Part shown: positions 26,498 to 37,256 of the stretch, in pieces | Layout: the number at the start of each line of letters is the position of its first letter | Position numbering within the stretch: the first letter of the stretch is position 1 | Assembly (NCBI RefSeq): GCF_024273235.1 | Contig: NZ_JANBVH010000016.1 | Coordinates: forward strand, 42,429 to 106,428 | From: Sphingomonas faeni | GTDB lineage: Bacteria > Pseudomonadota > Alphaproteobacteria > Sphingomonadales > Sphingomonadaceae | Direction: 5' to 3' | DNA length: 64,000 nucleotides | The notes under the pieces: model-generated | Told to the model about the DNA's origin: nothing | What the model saw: the letters and a program-made list of their open reading frames with translations, nothing else | The model's database searches: none | Translations under genes and position numbers: made by a program

Positions 26498-27016
26498 TCA
26501 GGCGATCCGCTCAGGCACCTCCGCCGCATCCTCGGCAATCGCGGCAGCCGGCGCGACCGCCTCCCAAGGGAACACGAACCAGTCCTTGGTCACCGCCCGG
26601 TCGATAATCCGCGCGCTATACTCGATCCGCTCCGCCGAACTGAGGTTATCGATCAGCATAGCGAACCGCACCGCGCCCTCGACCGCCCCCGCCGCAGCCA
26701 GCGCCCCACGTAAATGCGTGATCGTCCGCCCGGAATCATTGATATCGTCGAGAAACAGCAGCCGCTCGCCATTGCGCGTGCGCGCGGCCAGCTTCACCAG
26801 CGGCTCGTCGGCAAAGTCCTTCACCTGGCTGGAATAATCGACCGACAGCGTCGGCAACCCGATCGCGTGGCTGAGGAACACCGCCGGCACGAGCCCGCCG
26901 CGACCGATCCCGATGATGAAATCGGGTTTCCAGTCGGTATCCTCGGCCAGCTTGGCAGCGAGGATGTGGATCGCGGCGACGAACTCGTCCTGCGGGATAG
27001 GGGTGAAAATCGGCAT
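26498..27016 (-). CDS. Purine/pyrimidine-type phosphoribosyltransferase
   Basis: 172 residues, type I PRTase fold. The PRPP-binding loop is LLFLDDINDSGRT (VDDxxxTG-like). The N-terminal hood (DFIIGIGRGGLVPAVFLSHA) is the second conserved stretch. Resembles Gpt-like xanthine-guanine PRTases by the length and the C-terminal WFVFPWE, which is characteristic of Gpt family members. The specific base is not decided. It uses PRPP to salvage nucleobases. Confidence 0.82.
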   Translation of the reverse strand: MPIFTPIPQDEFVAAIHILAAKLAEDTDWKPDFIIGIGRGGLVPAVFLSHAIGLPTLSVDYSSQVKDFADEPLVKLAARTRNGERLLFLDDINDSGRTITHLRGALAAAGAVEGAVRFAMLIDNLSSAERIEYSARIIDRAVTKDWFVFPWEAVAPAAAIAEDAAEVPERIA

Positions 27017-27054
27017 TCTTAGGTGTTACCGGCTTGCCGTTGCGAGAGCTAGCC

Positions 27055-27131
27055 GTTCTCCTGCGAAAGCAGGAGCCCAGGGTTAAAGGTGCAGCGATCG
27101 TAACCCTGAACTCCCGCGTTCGTGGGAGAAC
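27055..27131. repeat. Type-C paired palindrome
   Basis: CTCCTGC-GAAA-GCAGGAG and CTCCCGC-GTTC-GTGGGAG around a spacer that contains 'cccagggttaaagg'. It precedes the 3' end of the PLP-enzyme gene. Confidence 0.78.
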
Positions 27132-27136
27132 GCTAC

Positions 27137-28483
27137 TCAGATCGTCTCCAGCGCCTGCTCGAAATCGGCGATCAGATCGTCCGGATCCTCCACCCCGATC
27201 GAAATCCGGACGAGGTTATCCGTAATCCCCAGCGCCTGCTTCCGCGCATCGGGCACCGACAGATGCGTCATCCCCGCCGGATGGCTCGCCAGAGTCTCGG
27301 TCCCGCCGAGCGACACCGCGAGCTTGGCGATCTTCAAGGCGTCGAGGAACGCGAAACTCTCGCGCTCGCCGCCCTTGAGGTACAGCGAGAAGGTCGAGCC
27401 ACCGCCGGTGCAATGCCGGCGATAGATGTCCGCCTGCCGCTCCATGCCGGGCTCGTCCTCTAGGAAGCCGAGATACGCGACCCGCTCGACCTTCGGATGA
27501 TGCCGCAGGAAGCCGCAGACCTTCGCAGCGTTCTCGCCCGCCCGGCTCATCCGCAGTTCGAGCGTCTCCAACGACCGCAACAGCATCCACGCGGTGTTCG
27601 GATCGGTGATCGTGCCGATCGTATTCCGCATCGTCCGGATCGTGTTGATATGCTCCTTCGTGCCGAGCACGCCGCCCGCCACCAGATCCGAATGCCCGCC
27701 GACATACTTCGTCAGCGAATACACGACGATATCTGCGCCATGCTTGAGCGGCTGGAACCAGAGCGGCCCGAGGAAGGTGTTGTCGATCGCGATCGGCGGT
27801 TTCTCGCCCTTGAAAATGGCGTCACGGCTGGCCGCGACCGCCTCGACATCGACCAGCGCATTCGTGGGGTTCGCAGGGCTTTCGAGGTAGATCAGCGCGA
27901 CGTTGCCGGTCGCCGCCTCGGTCATCACCGCATCGATCTCCTCGCGCGTCGCGCCCGCCGGGAAGTCGAGCCACTTCACGCCGAACTTACCGAGCACGCG
28001 GCCGATCAGCGTCTCGGTCGCGGCATAAAGCGGCCCCGAATGGACGATCGTATCGCCCGGCTTGACCATAGCGAGGAACAGCGTGGCGATCGCCGACATG
28101 CCCGACGAGAAAGCAAGCGCGTCCTCCGCCTCTTCCCAGACGCCGAGGCGATCCTCGAGGATCTCCTGGTTCGGCCCGTTGAAGCGCGAATAGACGAGTC
28201 CCTCCGCACCGCCCGGACGCTTGCCGGTGACGCCTTCGAAGTGACGCTTGCCCGCCGCCGCGTTGGGGAAGACGAAGGTCGAGGTGAGGAAGATCGGTGG
28301 CTTCAGCGAGCCTTCGGACAGCGCGGGGTCGTAGCCGTGGCCCATCATCAGCGTCGACGGCTTCAGCTTGCGCCCACCGATCTTCTCGACCTCGGGCTTC
28401 GGCGCGACGCGTGCCGCTACGCCGGTCAGGTCGGCTTCGGTTTCGGCGGGGATGGCGCCGGCGTTATTCGGGGTATCGGACAT
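27137..28483 (-). CDS. Cys/Met-metabolism PLP enzyme (cystathionine gamma-synthase/lyase family)
   Basis: 448 residues. PLP lysine in VVYSLTKYVGGHSD; YSRFNGPN near the phosphate-binding site; SGMSAIATLF; C-terminal SLGGTETLASHPAGMTH is the conserved substrate-loop of cystathionine gamma-synthase, gamma-lyase and O-succinylhomoserine sulfhydrylase members. Which reaction is catalysed cannot be told. The second of two tandem ATGs (28483) has an AGGAG at six bases upstream. A long N-terminal extension (~65 residues) is present relative to the core. Two stem-loops precede it. Confidence 0.88.
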   Translation of the reverse strand: MSDTPNNAGAIPAETEADLTGVAARVAPKPEVEKIGGRKLKPSTLMMGHGYDPALSEGSLKPPIFLTSTFVFPNAAAGKRHFEGVTGKRPGGAEGLVYSRFNGPNQEILEDRLGVWEEAEDALAFSSGMSAIATLFLAMVKPGDTIVHSGPLYAATETLIGRVLGKFGVKWLDFPAGATREEIDAVMTEAATGNVALIYLESPANPTNALVDVEAVAASRDAIFKGEKPPIAIDNTFLGPLWFQPLKHGADIVVYSLTKYVGGHSDLVAGGVLGTKEHINTIRTMRNTIGTITDPNTAWMLLRSLETLELRMSRAGENAAKVCGFLRHHPKVERVAYLGFLEDEPGMERQADIYRRHCTGGGSTFSLYLKGGERESFAFLDALKIAKLAVSLGGTETLASHPAGMTHLSVPDARKQALGITDNLVRISIGVEDPDDLIADFEQALETI

Positions 28484-28498
28484 CATATGCTCCTGCGT

Positions 28499-28517
28499 GG
28501 CCCGTCTGGCGCGGGCC
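28499..28517 (-). promoter_or_regulatory. Stem-loop just upstream of ribosome site of the PLP enzyme
   Basis: GGCCCG/CGGGCC, 6-bp arms, 7-nt loop, ending about ten bases from the AGGAG. Could influence translation initiation. No riboswitch class was recognised. Confidence 0.35.
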
Positions 28518-28559
28518 GATGTGCCGAGCCTAAACGAGCCATGCGGGATTTGGGACCCG

Positions 28560-29318
28560 CTACAGGCCGATGATGCTGATCTGGCGACCGTAGGAGGGCT
28601 CGCCGCGATGGGTCGCGCGGCGATAGCTGAAGAAGCGATCCGCGTCGGTATAGGTATCGAGCCCGAGCGCTTCGATCCGCCCGATCCCCGCCACCGCGAG
28701 CCGGCTGACGACATAGGCCTCCAGGTCGAACTGGTAATGATCCGCACGGCCATCCGCAAAAAAGCGCTCGTTCTCCGGATCCGATTCGCAGAACCGGCGA
28801 ATGAACGCCTCGTCGACCTCGTAACTCGCGCGCGAGATGCACGGCCCGACCGCGGCGACGATCCGGTCGCGGTGCGCACCGATCGCTTCCATCGCGAGGA
28901 TCGTCGCATCGGTCACGCCGCCCAGTGCGCCTTTCCAGCCGGCATGCGCTGCGGCGACGACGCCGGCCTCGCGGTCGGCGAACAGTACCGGTGCGCAGTC
29001 CGCGGTGAGAATTCCGAGCGCGAGGCCGGGCCGGTTGGTCACCAGCGCATCGGCGTGCGGGCGGATCGCGTCGTCGAACGGCTCGATCACGGTGACGGCG
29101 TCGGCGGAATGGACTTGATAGAGCCCGACGAGTTTCGCGCCCGGCAGGACGGCTTCGGTCGCGCGACGGCGGTTCTCGGCGATGTTCGCCGGATCGTCGT
29201 CCGAGCCGATGCCGACGTTGAGGCTTGCATACGCCCCGGTCGACACGCCGCCGCGACGGCCGAGAAAGCCGTGGGGCACATCCCCAAGCGCCTTCGCGCG
29301 GATGACGTCGATGGTCAT
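28560..29318 (-). CDS. pgeF: Peptidoglycan editing factor PgeF (multicopper-like YfiH family)
   Basis: 252 residues. Metal/nucleotide site residues: histidine in QVHSADAV, cysteine in TADCAPVLF, histidine in AAHAGWKG, then GPCISRASYEV. This is the YfiH/DUF152 laccase-like family, known to remove mis-incorporated serine from muropeptide precursors and previously described as laccase or adenosine-handling enzyme. Starts at ATG 29318. Its stop is 77 bases from the PLP-enzyme start. Confidence 0.9.
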   Translation of the reverse strand: MTIDVIRAKALGDVPHGFLGRRGGVSTGAYASLNVGIGSDDDPANIAENRRRATEAVLPGAKLVGLYQVHSADAVTVIEPFDDAIRPHADALVTNRPGLALGILTADCAPVLFADREAGVVAAAHAGWKGALGGVTDATILAMEAIGAHRDRIVAAVGPCISRASYEVDEAFIRRFCESDPENERFFADGRADHYQFDLEAYVVSRLAVAGIGRIEALGLDTYTDADRFFSYRRATHRGEPSYGRQISIIGL

Positions 29319-29346
29319 ATCATATTACCCAACATCAAACATAATC

Positions 29347-29452
29347 CCCACCCCGGCGGAGGCCGGGGCCCAGTTGGGAAACGTTGCTGACGACAGACAG
29401 CAAGCTGTTACTGCGACCTTTCCAACTGGGCCCCGGCCCCCGCCGGGGTGGT
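29347..29452. repeat. Type-B paired palindrome
   Basis: CCCCGGC-GGAG-GCCGGGG at left, CCCCGGC-CCCC-GCCGGGG at right, between PgeF and the GNAT gene. Confidence 0.85.
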
Positions 29453-29495
29453 GTAGTCTGCCCAATGTCGTCGCATTCCCATGCGCTACCAACCA

Positions 29496-30008
29496 TCACA
29501 ACACGAGCCGCATGATCCGATCATCGTCGGGCTGCTTCCCGACCATGAACACATACCGCCCGATCTCGACGAAGCCGTAGCGTTCATAGAACCGGATCGC
29601 GCGCGCGTTATCCACATACACGCTGAGGATCATCTCGGTCCGCGCGTCGGCACGTGCGACATCGATCGCCCAGCCCATCAACGCCGGGCCGACGCCCGCG
29701 CCATGCTGGTCGCTACGGACATATAGCTGGTGGAGTTCGATCGCGGTCGCGGGCCATTCGCCGGGAAAAACGACCGGTCCGATCTTGGCGAATCCGACGA
29801 TCTTGCCCGCCTCGTCCACCGCGACTCGCACCGTGAAGGCAGGGTCGGACAGTTGCGCCGGCAGCCCCGTCTCGCCGAACGTCTGGTCGAGGAACGCGGC
29901 GAGGTCTTCGGGGCGATACAGCGTGCCGAACGTATCCCTGAACGACCGCTTCGCCATCGCGCCGAGCTCTGGCCCGTCCGCCGGCACGGCATCCCGGTAA
30001 ACGATCAC
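29496..30008 (-). CDS. GNAT-family N-acetyltransferase
   Basis: 170 residues. ELHQLYVRSDQHGAGVGPALM is the acetyl-CoA pyrophosphate loop (Q/RxxGxG/A motif A) and AIRFYERYGFVEIG is motif B. Acceptor unknown. GTG 30008 overlaps the preceding stop codon (GTGA), which decides this start over an upstream TTG; the frame's extension lies inside the methyltransferase gene. Confidence 0.85.
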   Translation of the reverse strand: MIVYRDAVPADGPELGAMAKRSFRDTFGTLYRPEDLAAFLDQTFGETGLPAQLSDPAFTVRVAVDEAGKIVGFAKIGPVVFPGEWPATAIELHQLYVRSDQHGAGVGPALMGWAIDVARADARTEMILSVYVDNARAIRFYERYGFVEIGRYVFMVGKQPDDDRIMRLVL

Positions 30009-31051
30009 GCGAACGCCGCCGGGGTCGGCCAAGACGGCGCGGTGACCGCAAGCGCTTTGAAGAGCGTCCCCATGTCGTCCATCAACCGCCGCCGATCCAC
30101 CCCCAGCGCTTCCGCACGATCGGGCGATGCCTTGGCGAGCGCCGACGTCCGCGAATCAATGCCGAGCGCACCGAGCAGATCGCGCTGTGTCACCGGCCCC
30201 CACGCGAGCGCGCCCTCGGTCTGCGCGGCGGCGGCGAGCGTGGTGAAGTCGACATGCGCGGTCAGGTCGTGCTCGCCGGGCGCCTCGAACGGATTGGCGA
30301 AGGCGTGTCCGCGCACCGCCTGCAACGTGTCGCCGAGCGCCGGCCCCTCATAGCCATAGTCGACCGCGATCAGCGCCCCGCCCTGCGCCGCGATCCGCTT
30401 AGCAAGGCCGCGGATGATCGTGACGGCGGCAGGCGAGGTTTCGAGAATCGAACCGGCGGGGGCCTCGCGAAACGGCTCGGGAATCACCGCGTCGGGCAGC
30501 GGCTTGCCCGCGATCGGCAGGAACAGCAGGTCCTGCGCGGCGACGAGACGCTCGTGCCACTGCTCGCGCTTGACGAGCTGGCGGATCGGCAGCGCGTCGA
30601 AGAACTCGTTGGCGACGACGATCAGCGGCCCATCGGTGGGGAGCGTGTCGATCGTATCGTGCCACGTCGCGGCGGGAACGCGCTCGGCCTGGGCCTTGCG
30701 GAGCGCCGGGCTGGTCTCGACGAAGTGCACGAGCGGCGCGAGACCCGCCTTCGCCATCGCCCGCAAGGCGTCGGCAGCCAGCGTGCCGCGGCCCGGCCCG
30801 AGTTCGACCCACGCCACGTCCGGCCGCCCGGCGCGGTCCCAAAGGTCGGCACACCACAGCCCGACAAGCTCGCCGAACATCTGACTGATCTCAGGCGCAG
30901 TGGTGAAGTCACCCGCCACCCCCAACGGATCACGCGTCGCGTAATAATGCGCGTTCGCGGCGGCCATATATTGCGCGACGGGTATCGGACCCGCGAGCGC
31001 GATCGCTCGGGCAAGGCGTTCCGGGAGGGCTGCTTCGGGCGTGTCGACCAT
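30005..31051 (-). CDS. MidA/NDUFAF7-type class I SAM-dependent methyltransferase
   Basis: 348 residues. Opening RLARAIALAGPIPVAQYMAAANAHYYATRDPLGVAGDFTTAPEISQMFGE is a signature of the family; WVELGPGRGTLAADALRAM is SAM motif I. In mitochondria the homologue methylates an arginine of complex I subunit NDUFS2; a bacterial role in NuoD modification is plausible and inferred. Ends in a GTGA overlap with the GNAT gene. Confidence 0.9.
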   Translation of the reverse strand: MVDTPEAALPERLARAIALAGPIPVAQYMAAANAHYYATRDPLGVAGDFTTAPEISQMFGELVGLWCADLWDRAGRPDVAWVELGPGRGTLAADALRAMAKAGLAPLVHFVETSPALRKAQAERVPAATWHDTIDTLPTDGPLIVVANEFFDALPIRQLVKREQWHERLVAAQDLLFLPIAGKPLPDAVIPEPFREAPAGSILETSPAAVTIIRGLAKRIAAQGGALIAVDYGYEGPALGDTLQAVRGHAFANPFEAPGEHDLTAHVDFTTLAAAAQTEGALAWGPVTQRDLLGALGIDSRTSALAKASPDRAEALGVDRRRLMDDMGTLFKALAVTAPSWPTPAAFA

Positions 31052-31065
31052 CGTGAAAACTCTCT

Positions 31066-31172
31066 ACCACCCCGGCGGAGGCCGGGGCCCAATTGGGAAG
31101 GTCGATGTAACGACGCGCAGCGCATGTCACCACGGACGTTCCACTTGGGCCCCGGCCTTCGCCGGGGTGGTG
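31066..31172. repeat. Type-B paired palindrome
   Basis: CCCCGGC-GGAG-GCCGGGG and CCCCGGC-CTTC-GCCGGGG about 65 bp apart. It fills the gap between the methyltransferase start and the lgt stop. Confidence 0.85.
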
Positions 31173-31194
31173 CTTCTATGCGAAGTACGCTGTC

Positions 31195-32100
31195 CTAAGC
31201 GACGCTCTGCGACCCGGCGATCGACTCGACCCGCACGCGGCGTTTAGCCGACGTCGCCACCAGATAGGCGCCACCGATAATCATCGGCACGCACAGCCAC
31301 TGCCCCATATGCAGCCCGGTCGACTCGGCAAACGCCCGCAACTGCGAATCGGGCTCTCGGAAGAACTCCGCCGTGAACCGGGCGAGGCCGTAGCCCAGGA
31401 CGAACAGCCCGACGAGCTTGCCCGGGTCATAGCGCGCCTTGGTCTTCCAGAACGCGAACCATAGCAGCGCGAACAGGACTATGCCCTCCAGCCCCGCCTC
31501 GTACAGCTGGCTCGGATGCCGCGCCGGCTCGACCATCCCGAACGGCACGGTGCGCTCGAAGATGATCCCCCACGCGACGTCGGTCGGCTTGCCCCACAGC
31601 TCGCCATTCACGAAGTTCGCCAGCCGCCCGAAGAATAGTCCGAAGGGGACGCAGCACGCGATATAATCGTGGACGCGCAACCAGTTGAGCTGGTGCTTCC
31701 GCGCGAACAGGATCAGCCCGATCGACGTGCCGATCACCCCGCCGTGGAACGACATGCCGCCGTCCCAGAGCCGGAAGATGCGCAGCGGATGGAGGAACAT
31801 CTCGGGCGCGTAGAAGATCACATACCCCAGCCGCCCGCCGAGGATGATGCCGAGCGTCGCGTAGAATACCAGGTCGTCGGCATGGCGCCGCGCCATCGGT
31901 GCGCCAGGCTGTGCGAGCAGCTTCAGCAGATACCACCAGCCGAGCAGGATCCCGCCGATATAGGCCAGGCTGTACCAGCGCAGCGTGAAGAAGCCGATCG
32001 AGAAGACGTCGGGGTGCAACCCCAGATCCTCGAAGCGGATGTGACTGCCGACGGCAGGCGCTACGGCACCCGCAGCGGCGGTGATGGTCGACAGGATCAA
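31195..32100 (-). CDS. lgt: Prolipoprotein diacylglyceryl transferase
   Basis: 301 residues, seven spans. Invariant [19 protein letters not shown], and [13 protein letters not shown] with HPSQLYEAG are the Lgt signature. Transfers diacylglycerol from phosphatidylglycerol to lipobox cysteines (including those of the adaptor and channel above). Start is uncertain: TTG 32100 has a GGGGAA upstream and gives the family N-terminus; ATG 32130 would add ten residues and lacks a site. Divergent from the acyl-CoA ligase. Confidence 0.92.
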   Translation of the reverse strand: MILSTITAAAGAVAPAVGSHIRFEDLGLHPDVFSIGFFTLRWYSLAYIGGILLGWWYLLKLLAQPGAPMARRHADDLVFYATLGIILGGRLGYVIFYAPEMFLHPLRIFRLWDGGMSFHGGVIGTSIGLILFARKHQLNWLRVHDYIACCVPFGLFFGRLANFVNGELWGKPTDVAWGIIFERTVPFGMVEPARHPSQLYEAGLEGIVLFALLWFAFWKTKARYDPGKLVGLFVLGYGLARFTAEFFREPDSQLRAFAESTGLHMGQWLCVPMIIGGAYLVATSAKRRVRVESIAGSQSVA

Positions 32101-32167
32101 AGGCTTTTCCCCACGCGTTCGCCCCTGCATAAAGGCCGATAACGATAAGACCAAGTAGGAGAGCGAT

Positions 32168-33871
<1,704 letters not shown>

Positions 33872-33874
33872 CGT

Positions 33875-34014
33875 CCCTCGCCCCTACGGGGAGAGGGAGG
33901 GAGGAGCCGTAGGCGACGGAAGGGAGAGGGGAGTGAGACTCCCGGCACGGTCCCGGAGACCCTCTCCCCCTCATCCGACGCTGCCGCGCCACCTTCTCCC
34001 CGCAGGGGAGAAGG
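33875..34014. repeat. Degenerate type-A-like palindrome pair
   Basis: CTCGCCCCTACGGGGAGAGGG at left and CTTCTCCCCGCAGGGGAGAAGG at right, with 'gaccctctccccct' inside; the design matches type A but the ends have diverged. Confidence 0.6.
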
Positions 34015-34029
34015 ATTAGAGGCCAAGGC

Positions 34030-36219
34030 ATGACGATCAACAGGCGTGGCCTACTCATCAGCGGTGGCGCGGGGATCGGCCTCGTCGTCGCCTGGGGCCT
34101 CTGGCCACGAACCTACGCCCCCAACCTCGTCGCCAACCCCGGCGAAACCCCGTTCGGCGCCTGGCTCAAGATCGGCACCGACGGCCATATCACCGTCGCG
34201 GTCCCGCAGGTCGAGCACGGTCAGGGCGTCTACACGACCCTCCCCCAGATCGTCGCCGACGAACTCGGCGCGGACTGGCGCACGATCGGCGTCGAGCCCG
34301 CCCCCCTCAACCCGCTCTACGCCAACACGGTCGGCACGCACGACCTGTTCGAAGGCCTGCTCGACCGCCTCCCGCAAGCCACGACGCAGCCACCGATGCT
34401 GACCGGCGGGTCCAGTTCGATCCGGATGTTCGAGCAAGCCTGCCGAGAGGCCGGCGCAGGCGCCCGCGCACTGCTCTGCATGGCGGCGGCCAAACGCTGG
34501 GACGCCGATTGGACCCAGGTCAACGTCGAGGCCGGCTTTTGCACATACCAAGCCAAGCGCATCCGCTTCGCCGAACTCGCCGAGGACGCCACGAAGTTCA
34601 CGCTCCCCGATCCCCTCCCGCTCGGCATCCAGGGCGCGGGCAAGCTGGTCGGCAAGTCGGTCCCCCGTCTCGACACCCCCTCGAAGGTCGACGGTTCGGC
34701 CAACTTCGCCGGTGACGTCCGCCTCGCCGACATGGTCCACGCCGCGATCCGCCAGGGTCCGGTCGGCAGTCGCTTGGTCAAGGTCGACCGCGCCGCCGCC
34801 GACCGTATCCGCGGCGTATTGTCGGTCGTCGAGAACCCACGCTGGGTAGCGGCCGTCGCGACGACAGGGTGGGCCGCACAAAAGGCGCTCGACGCGCTCG
34901 CGCCACGGTTCGAGAACGACGCTCCGCTCCCCGATACCAGGTCGATCGACGCAGCCCTGGACGCTGCGCTCGCGCGTCCCGGCATGCGGATGGCGGAGAC
35001 CGGAGACGTCGCCGCGACGTTCCAGAGCGCCAAACTCGTCACCGCGACCTACCGCGCCGGTCTCGGCCTGCACGCAGCGATCGAGACCCGCAGCGCGACC
35101 GCCTCCTTCTCCAACGGCCGCCTCGAACTCTGGCTCGCAACGCAAGCGCCGGGGCTTGCGCGAGCGGCGGCGGCGCGCGCGGCGAACCTCAGCGAGGAGG
35201 CGGTCGTCGTCCACCCCATGCTGATCGGCGGATCGTTCGGTGCCGCACTCGAACACGACGTCGCCGAACAGGCTGCGGTGTTGGCGGTGAAACTTAGGCG
35301 CCCGGTCAGCCTCGTCCGGTCGCGCGGCGAGGACTCGCTCCACGACCACTACCGCGCACCCGCAGTCGCGAAGATGGCCGCCCGCCTCGCCCCCAACGGC
35401 GCGATCATGGGCTGGAGCGCAAACATCGCAGCCCCCTCCACCGGCGCCGAGATGGCACGCCGCATGATACCGGGCCTCGCGACCGAAGCCGCGCTGATCG
35501 GCACCAAAGGCGACCGCTACGCCGTGGCAGGCGCATCGCCCGTCTATCGCATCCCCGCCTATGCGATCGACCACCACCCCGCCGAGATCGGCATCCCGAC
35601 CGGCCACCTCCGCGGCGGCGCGCACGGCTACACCGCGTTCTTCACCGAATGCTTCCTCGACGAACTCGCGCGCGCGGCCCAGTCCGAACCGATGTCGTTC
35701 CGCATCGGCATGCTCGGCGGCGAACCACGACTCGCCCGCTGCCTGTCGACCGCGGCGGCGCTCGGCGGCTGGAACGGCGGCGTCGCGGGCAGCGGCCAGG
35801 GCATCGCAGCCCACGCCTTCCGAGGCAGCTACATCGCCGTCATGGCCGAGGCGCACATGGGCGCGGACCAGCGCCCGGTGGTCGACCGGCTCGTCGCCGC
35901 GGTCGATTGCGGCGCGCTGATCAACCCCGACATCGTCCGCCAGCAGATCGAGGGCGGTCTGATCTTCGGCATGGCCTCCGCACTCGGCGCCTCGACCGGC
36001 TTCACCCGCGGCCTTGCCGACGCACGCGGGTTCGACACGATCGCCCTGCCGCGCCTCGCCGACACCCCCGACATCACCGTCGAGTTGATCCGCAGCGAGG
36101 AAGCCCCCGGCGGCGTCGGCGAACTCGGCGTCCCCGCGGTCGCGCCCGCGATCGCCAACGCGCTCTATGCGTCAACAGGCTTCCGCATCCGCAATTTGCC
36201 TTTAAGACCAGCGTCATGA
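34030..36219 (+). CDS. Exported molybdopterin-binding oxidoreductase subunit (IorB/xanthine dehydrogenase family)
   Basis: 729 residues. N-terminus MTINRRGLLISGGAGIGLVVAW is a twin-arginine-like signal with RR before the hydrophobic stretch. GVYTTLPQIVADELGADW and LTGGSSSIRMF are conserved with isoquinoline 1-oxidoreductase beta-type subunits; GRLANF-type small-subunit features are absent. The catalytic glutamate region is GGVGELGVPAVAP. The usual [2Fe-2S] partner and cytochrome genes are not adjacent, so electron acceptor and substrate are unknown. Ends ATGA into hemH. Confidence 0.85.
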   Translation: MTINRRGLLISGGAGIGLVVAWGLWPRTYAPNLVANPGETPFGAWLKIGTDGHITVAVPQVEHGQGVYTTLPQIVADELGADWRTIGVEPAPLNPLYANTVGTHDLFEGLLDRLPQATTQPPMLTGGSSSIRMFEQACREAGAGARALLCMAAAKRWDADWTQVNVEAGFCTYQAKRIRFAELAEDATKFTLPDPLPLGIQGAGKLVGKSVPRLDTPSKVDGSANFAGDVRLADMVHAAIRQGPVGSRLVKVDRAAADRIRGVLSVVENPRWVAAVATTGWAAQKALDALAPRFENDAPLPDTRSIDAALDAALARPGMRMAETGDVAATFQSAKLVTATYRAGLGLHAAIETRSATASFSNGRLELWLATQAPGLARAAAARAANLSEEAVVVHPMLIGGSFGAALEHDVAEQAAVLAVKLRRPVSLVRSRGEDSLHDHYRAPAVAKMAARLAPNGAIMGWSANIAAPSTGAEMARRMIPGLATEAALIGTKGDRYAVAGASPVYRIPAYAIDHHPAEIGIPTGHLRGGAHGYTAFFTECFLDELARAAQSEPMSFRIGMLGGEPRLARCLSTAAALGGWNGGVAGSGQGIAAHAFRGSYIAVMAEAHMGADQRPVVDRLVAAVDCGALINPDIVRQQIEGGLIFGMASALGASTGFTRGLADARGFDTIALPRLADTPDITVELIRSEEAPGGVGELGVPAVAPAIANALYASTGFRIRNLPLRPAS

Positions 36220-37223
36220 CCCTGCCCCCCGATCACCCCCCGATTCCCAAGCCCAAGATCGGCGTGTTGCTGATGAACCTCGGCACGCCCGATGGCCCCG
36301 ATGCCAAATCGGTGAAGCGCTATCTCGGCGAGTTCCTGTCCGATTCGCGCGTCGTCGAAATCCCGCAGATCGCGTGGCAGCCGATCCTGCGCGGCATCAT
36401 CCTCAACACCCGCCCGAAAAAATCCGCGCACGCCTATGCGCAGGTCTGGCGCGACGATGGCTCGCCGCTCGCCGCGATCACGCGGTTGCAGGCGGCAGCG
36501 CTGAAGGATGCGTTCGGACCGGAAGTGCTGGTCGATTGGGCGATGCGCTACGGCAATCCATCGATCGCGGACCGGCTAACGGCGATGAAGGCGGCGGGCT
36601 GCGAACGCATTCTACTCGCGCCGCTCTACCCGCAATATTGCGCAGCAACGACCGCCACCGCGAACGACAAGGCGTTCAAGCATCTCGCCGGGCTTCGCTG
36701 GCAGCCGGCGGTTCGCACGCTGCCGCCATACTATGACGACACGCTCTATATCGACGCACTGAAGGACTCGCTCGAAGCGGGCCTCTCGGCGCTCGACTTC
36801 ACCCCCGACGCAATCGTCGCCAGCTTCCACGGGATGCCGAAGCGGACGTTGCAGCAGGGCGATCCGTATCATTGCCACTGCCAGAAGACCGCACGGCTAC
36901 TCGGCGAGCGTATGGGCCGCGACCTGACGATCGCGTTCCAGTCGCGGTTCGGGCCGCAGAAGTGGCTGGGGCCGGCGACCGACGAGACGCTGGTGGCGCT
37001 CGCCAAGGCCGGCAAGACCAAGATCGCGATCTTCGCACCGGGCTTCTCCGCCGACTGTCTCGAGACGCTGGAGGAATTGTCGATCCGCGGGCGTGAGAGC
37101 TTCGAGGAAGCGGGCGGCACGCATTTCGCCTATCTCCCCTGCCTCAACGACAGCCCCGTCGGCGTGGAAATGTTGCGCAGCATTTTGGCGCGCGAGCTTG
37201 AAGGATGGGTGCGGGCTGGCTAG
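36216..37223 (+). CDS. hemH: Ferrochelatase
   Basis: 335 residues. Catalytic His in SFHGMPKRTLQQGDPYHCHCQ and conserved Glu in CLETLEELSIRG are present; N-terminus IGVLLMNLGTPDGP and C-terminus LNDSPVGVEML are standard. Inserts ferrous iron into protoporphyrin IX. ATG 36216 overlaps the stop of the oxidoreductase. Four cysteines (CAATT, CHCQ) are present; a [2Fe-2S] centre as in some alphaproteobacterial ferrochelatases is not decided. Confidence 0.95.
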   Translation: MTLPPDHPPIPKPKIGVLLMNLGTPDGPDAKSVKRYLGEFLSDSRVVEIPQIAWQPILRGIILNTRPKKSAHAYAQVWRDDGSPLAAITRLQAAALKDAFGPEVLVDWAMRYGNPSIADRLTAMKAAGCERILLAPLYPQYCAATTATANDKAFKHLAGLRWQPAVRTLPPYYDDTLYIDALKDSLEAGLSALDFTPDAIVASFHGMPKRTLQQGDPYHCHCQKTARLLGERMGRDLTIAFQSRFGPQKWLGPATDETLVALAKAGKTKIAIFAPGFSADCLETLEELSIRGRESFEEAGGTHFAYLPCLNDSPVGVEMLRSILARELEGWVRAG

Positions 37224-37256
37224 CCTCCGGCAAAAGGCTGAACCTAGGAGAGACTG

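Noticed and set aside
28484..28562. SAM-II riboswitch before the Cys/Met PLP enzyme
   Set aside because: The leader lacks the conserved pseudoknot core sequence; only two plain hairpins are seen.
34051..35856. 601-codon open frame antisense to the molybdopterin oxidoreductase
   Set aside because: No recognisable motif; composition is that of a frame shadow.
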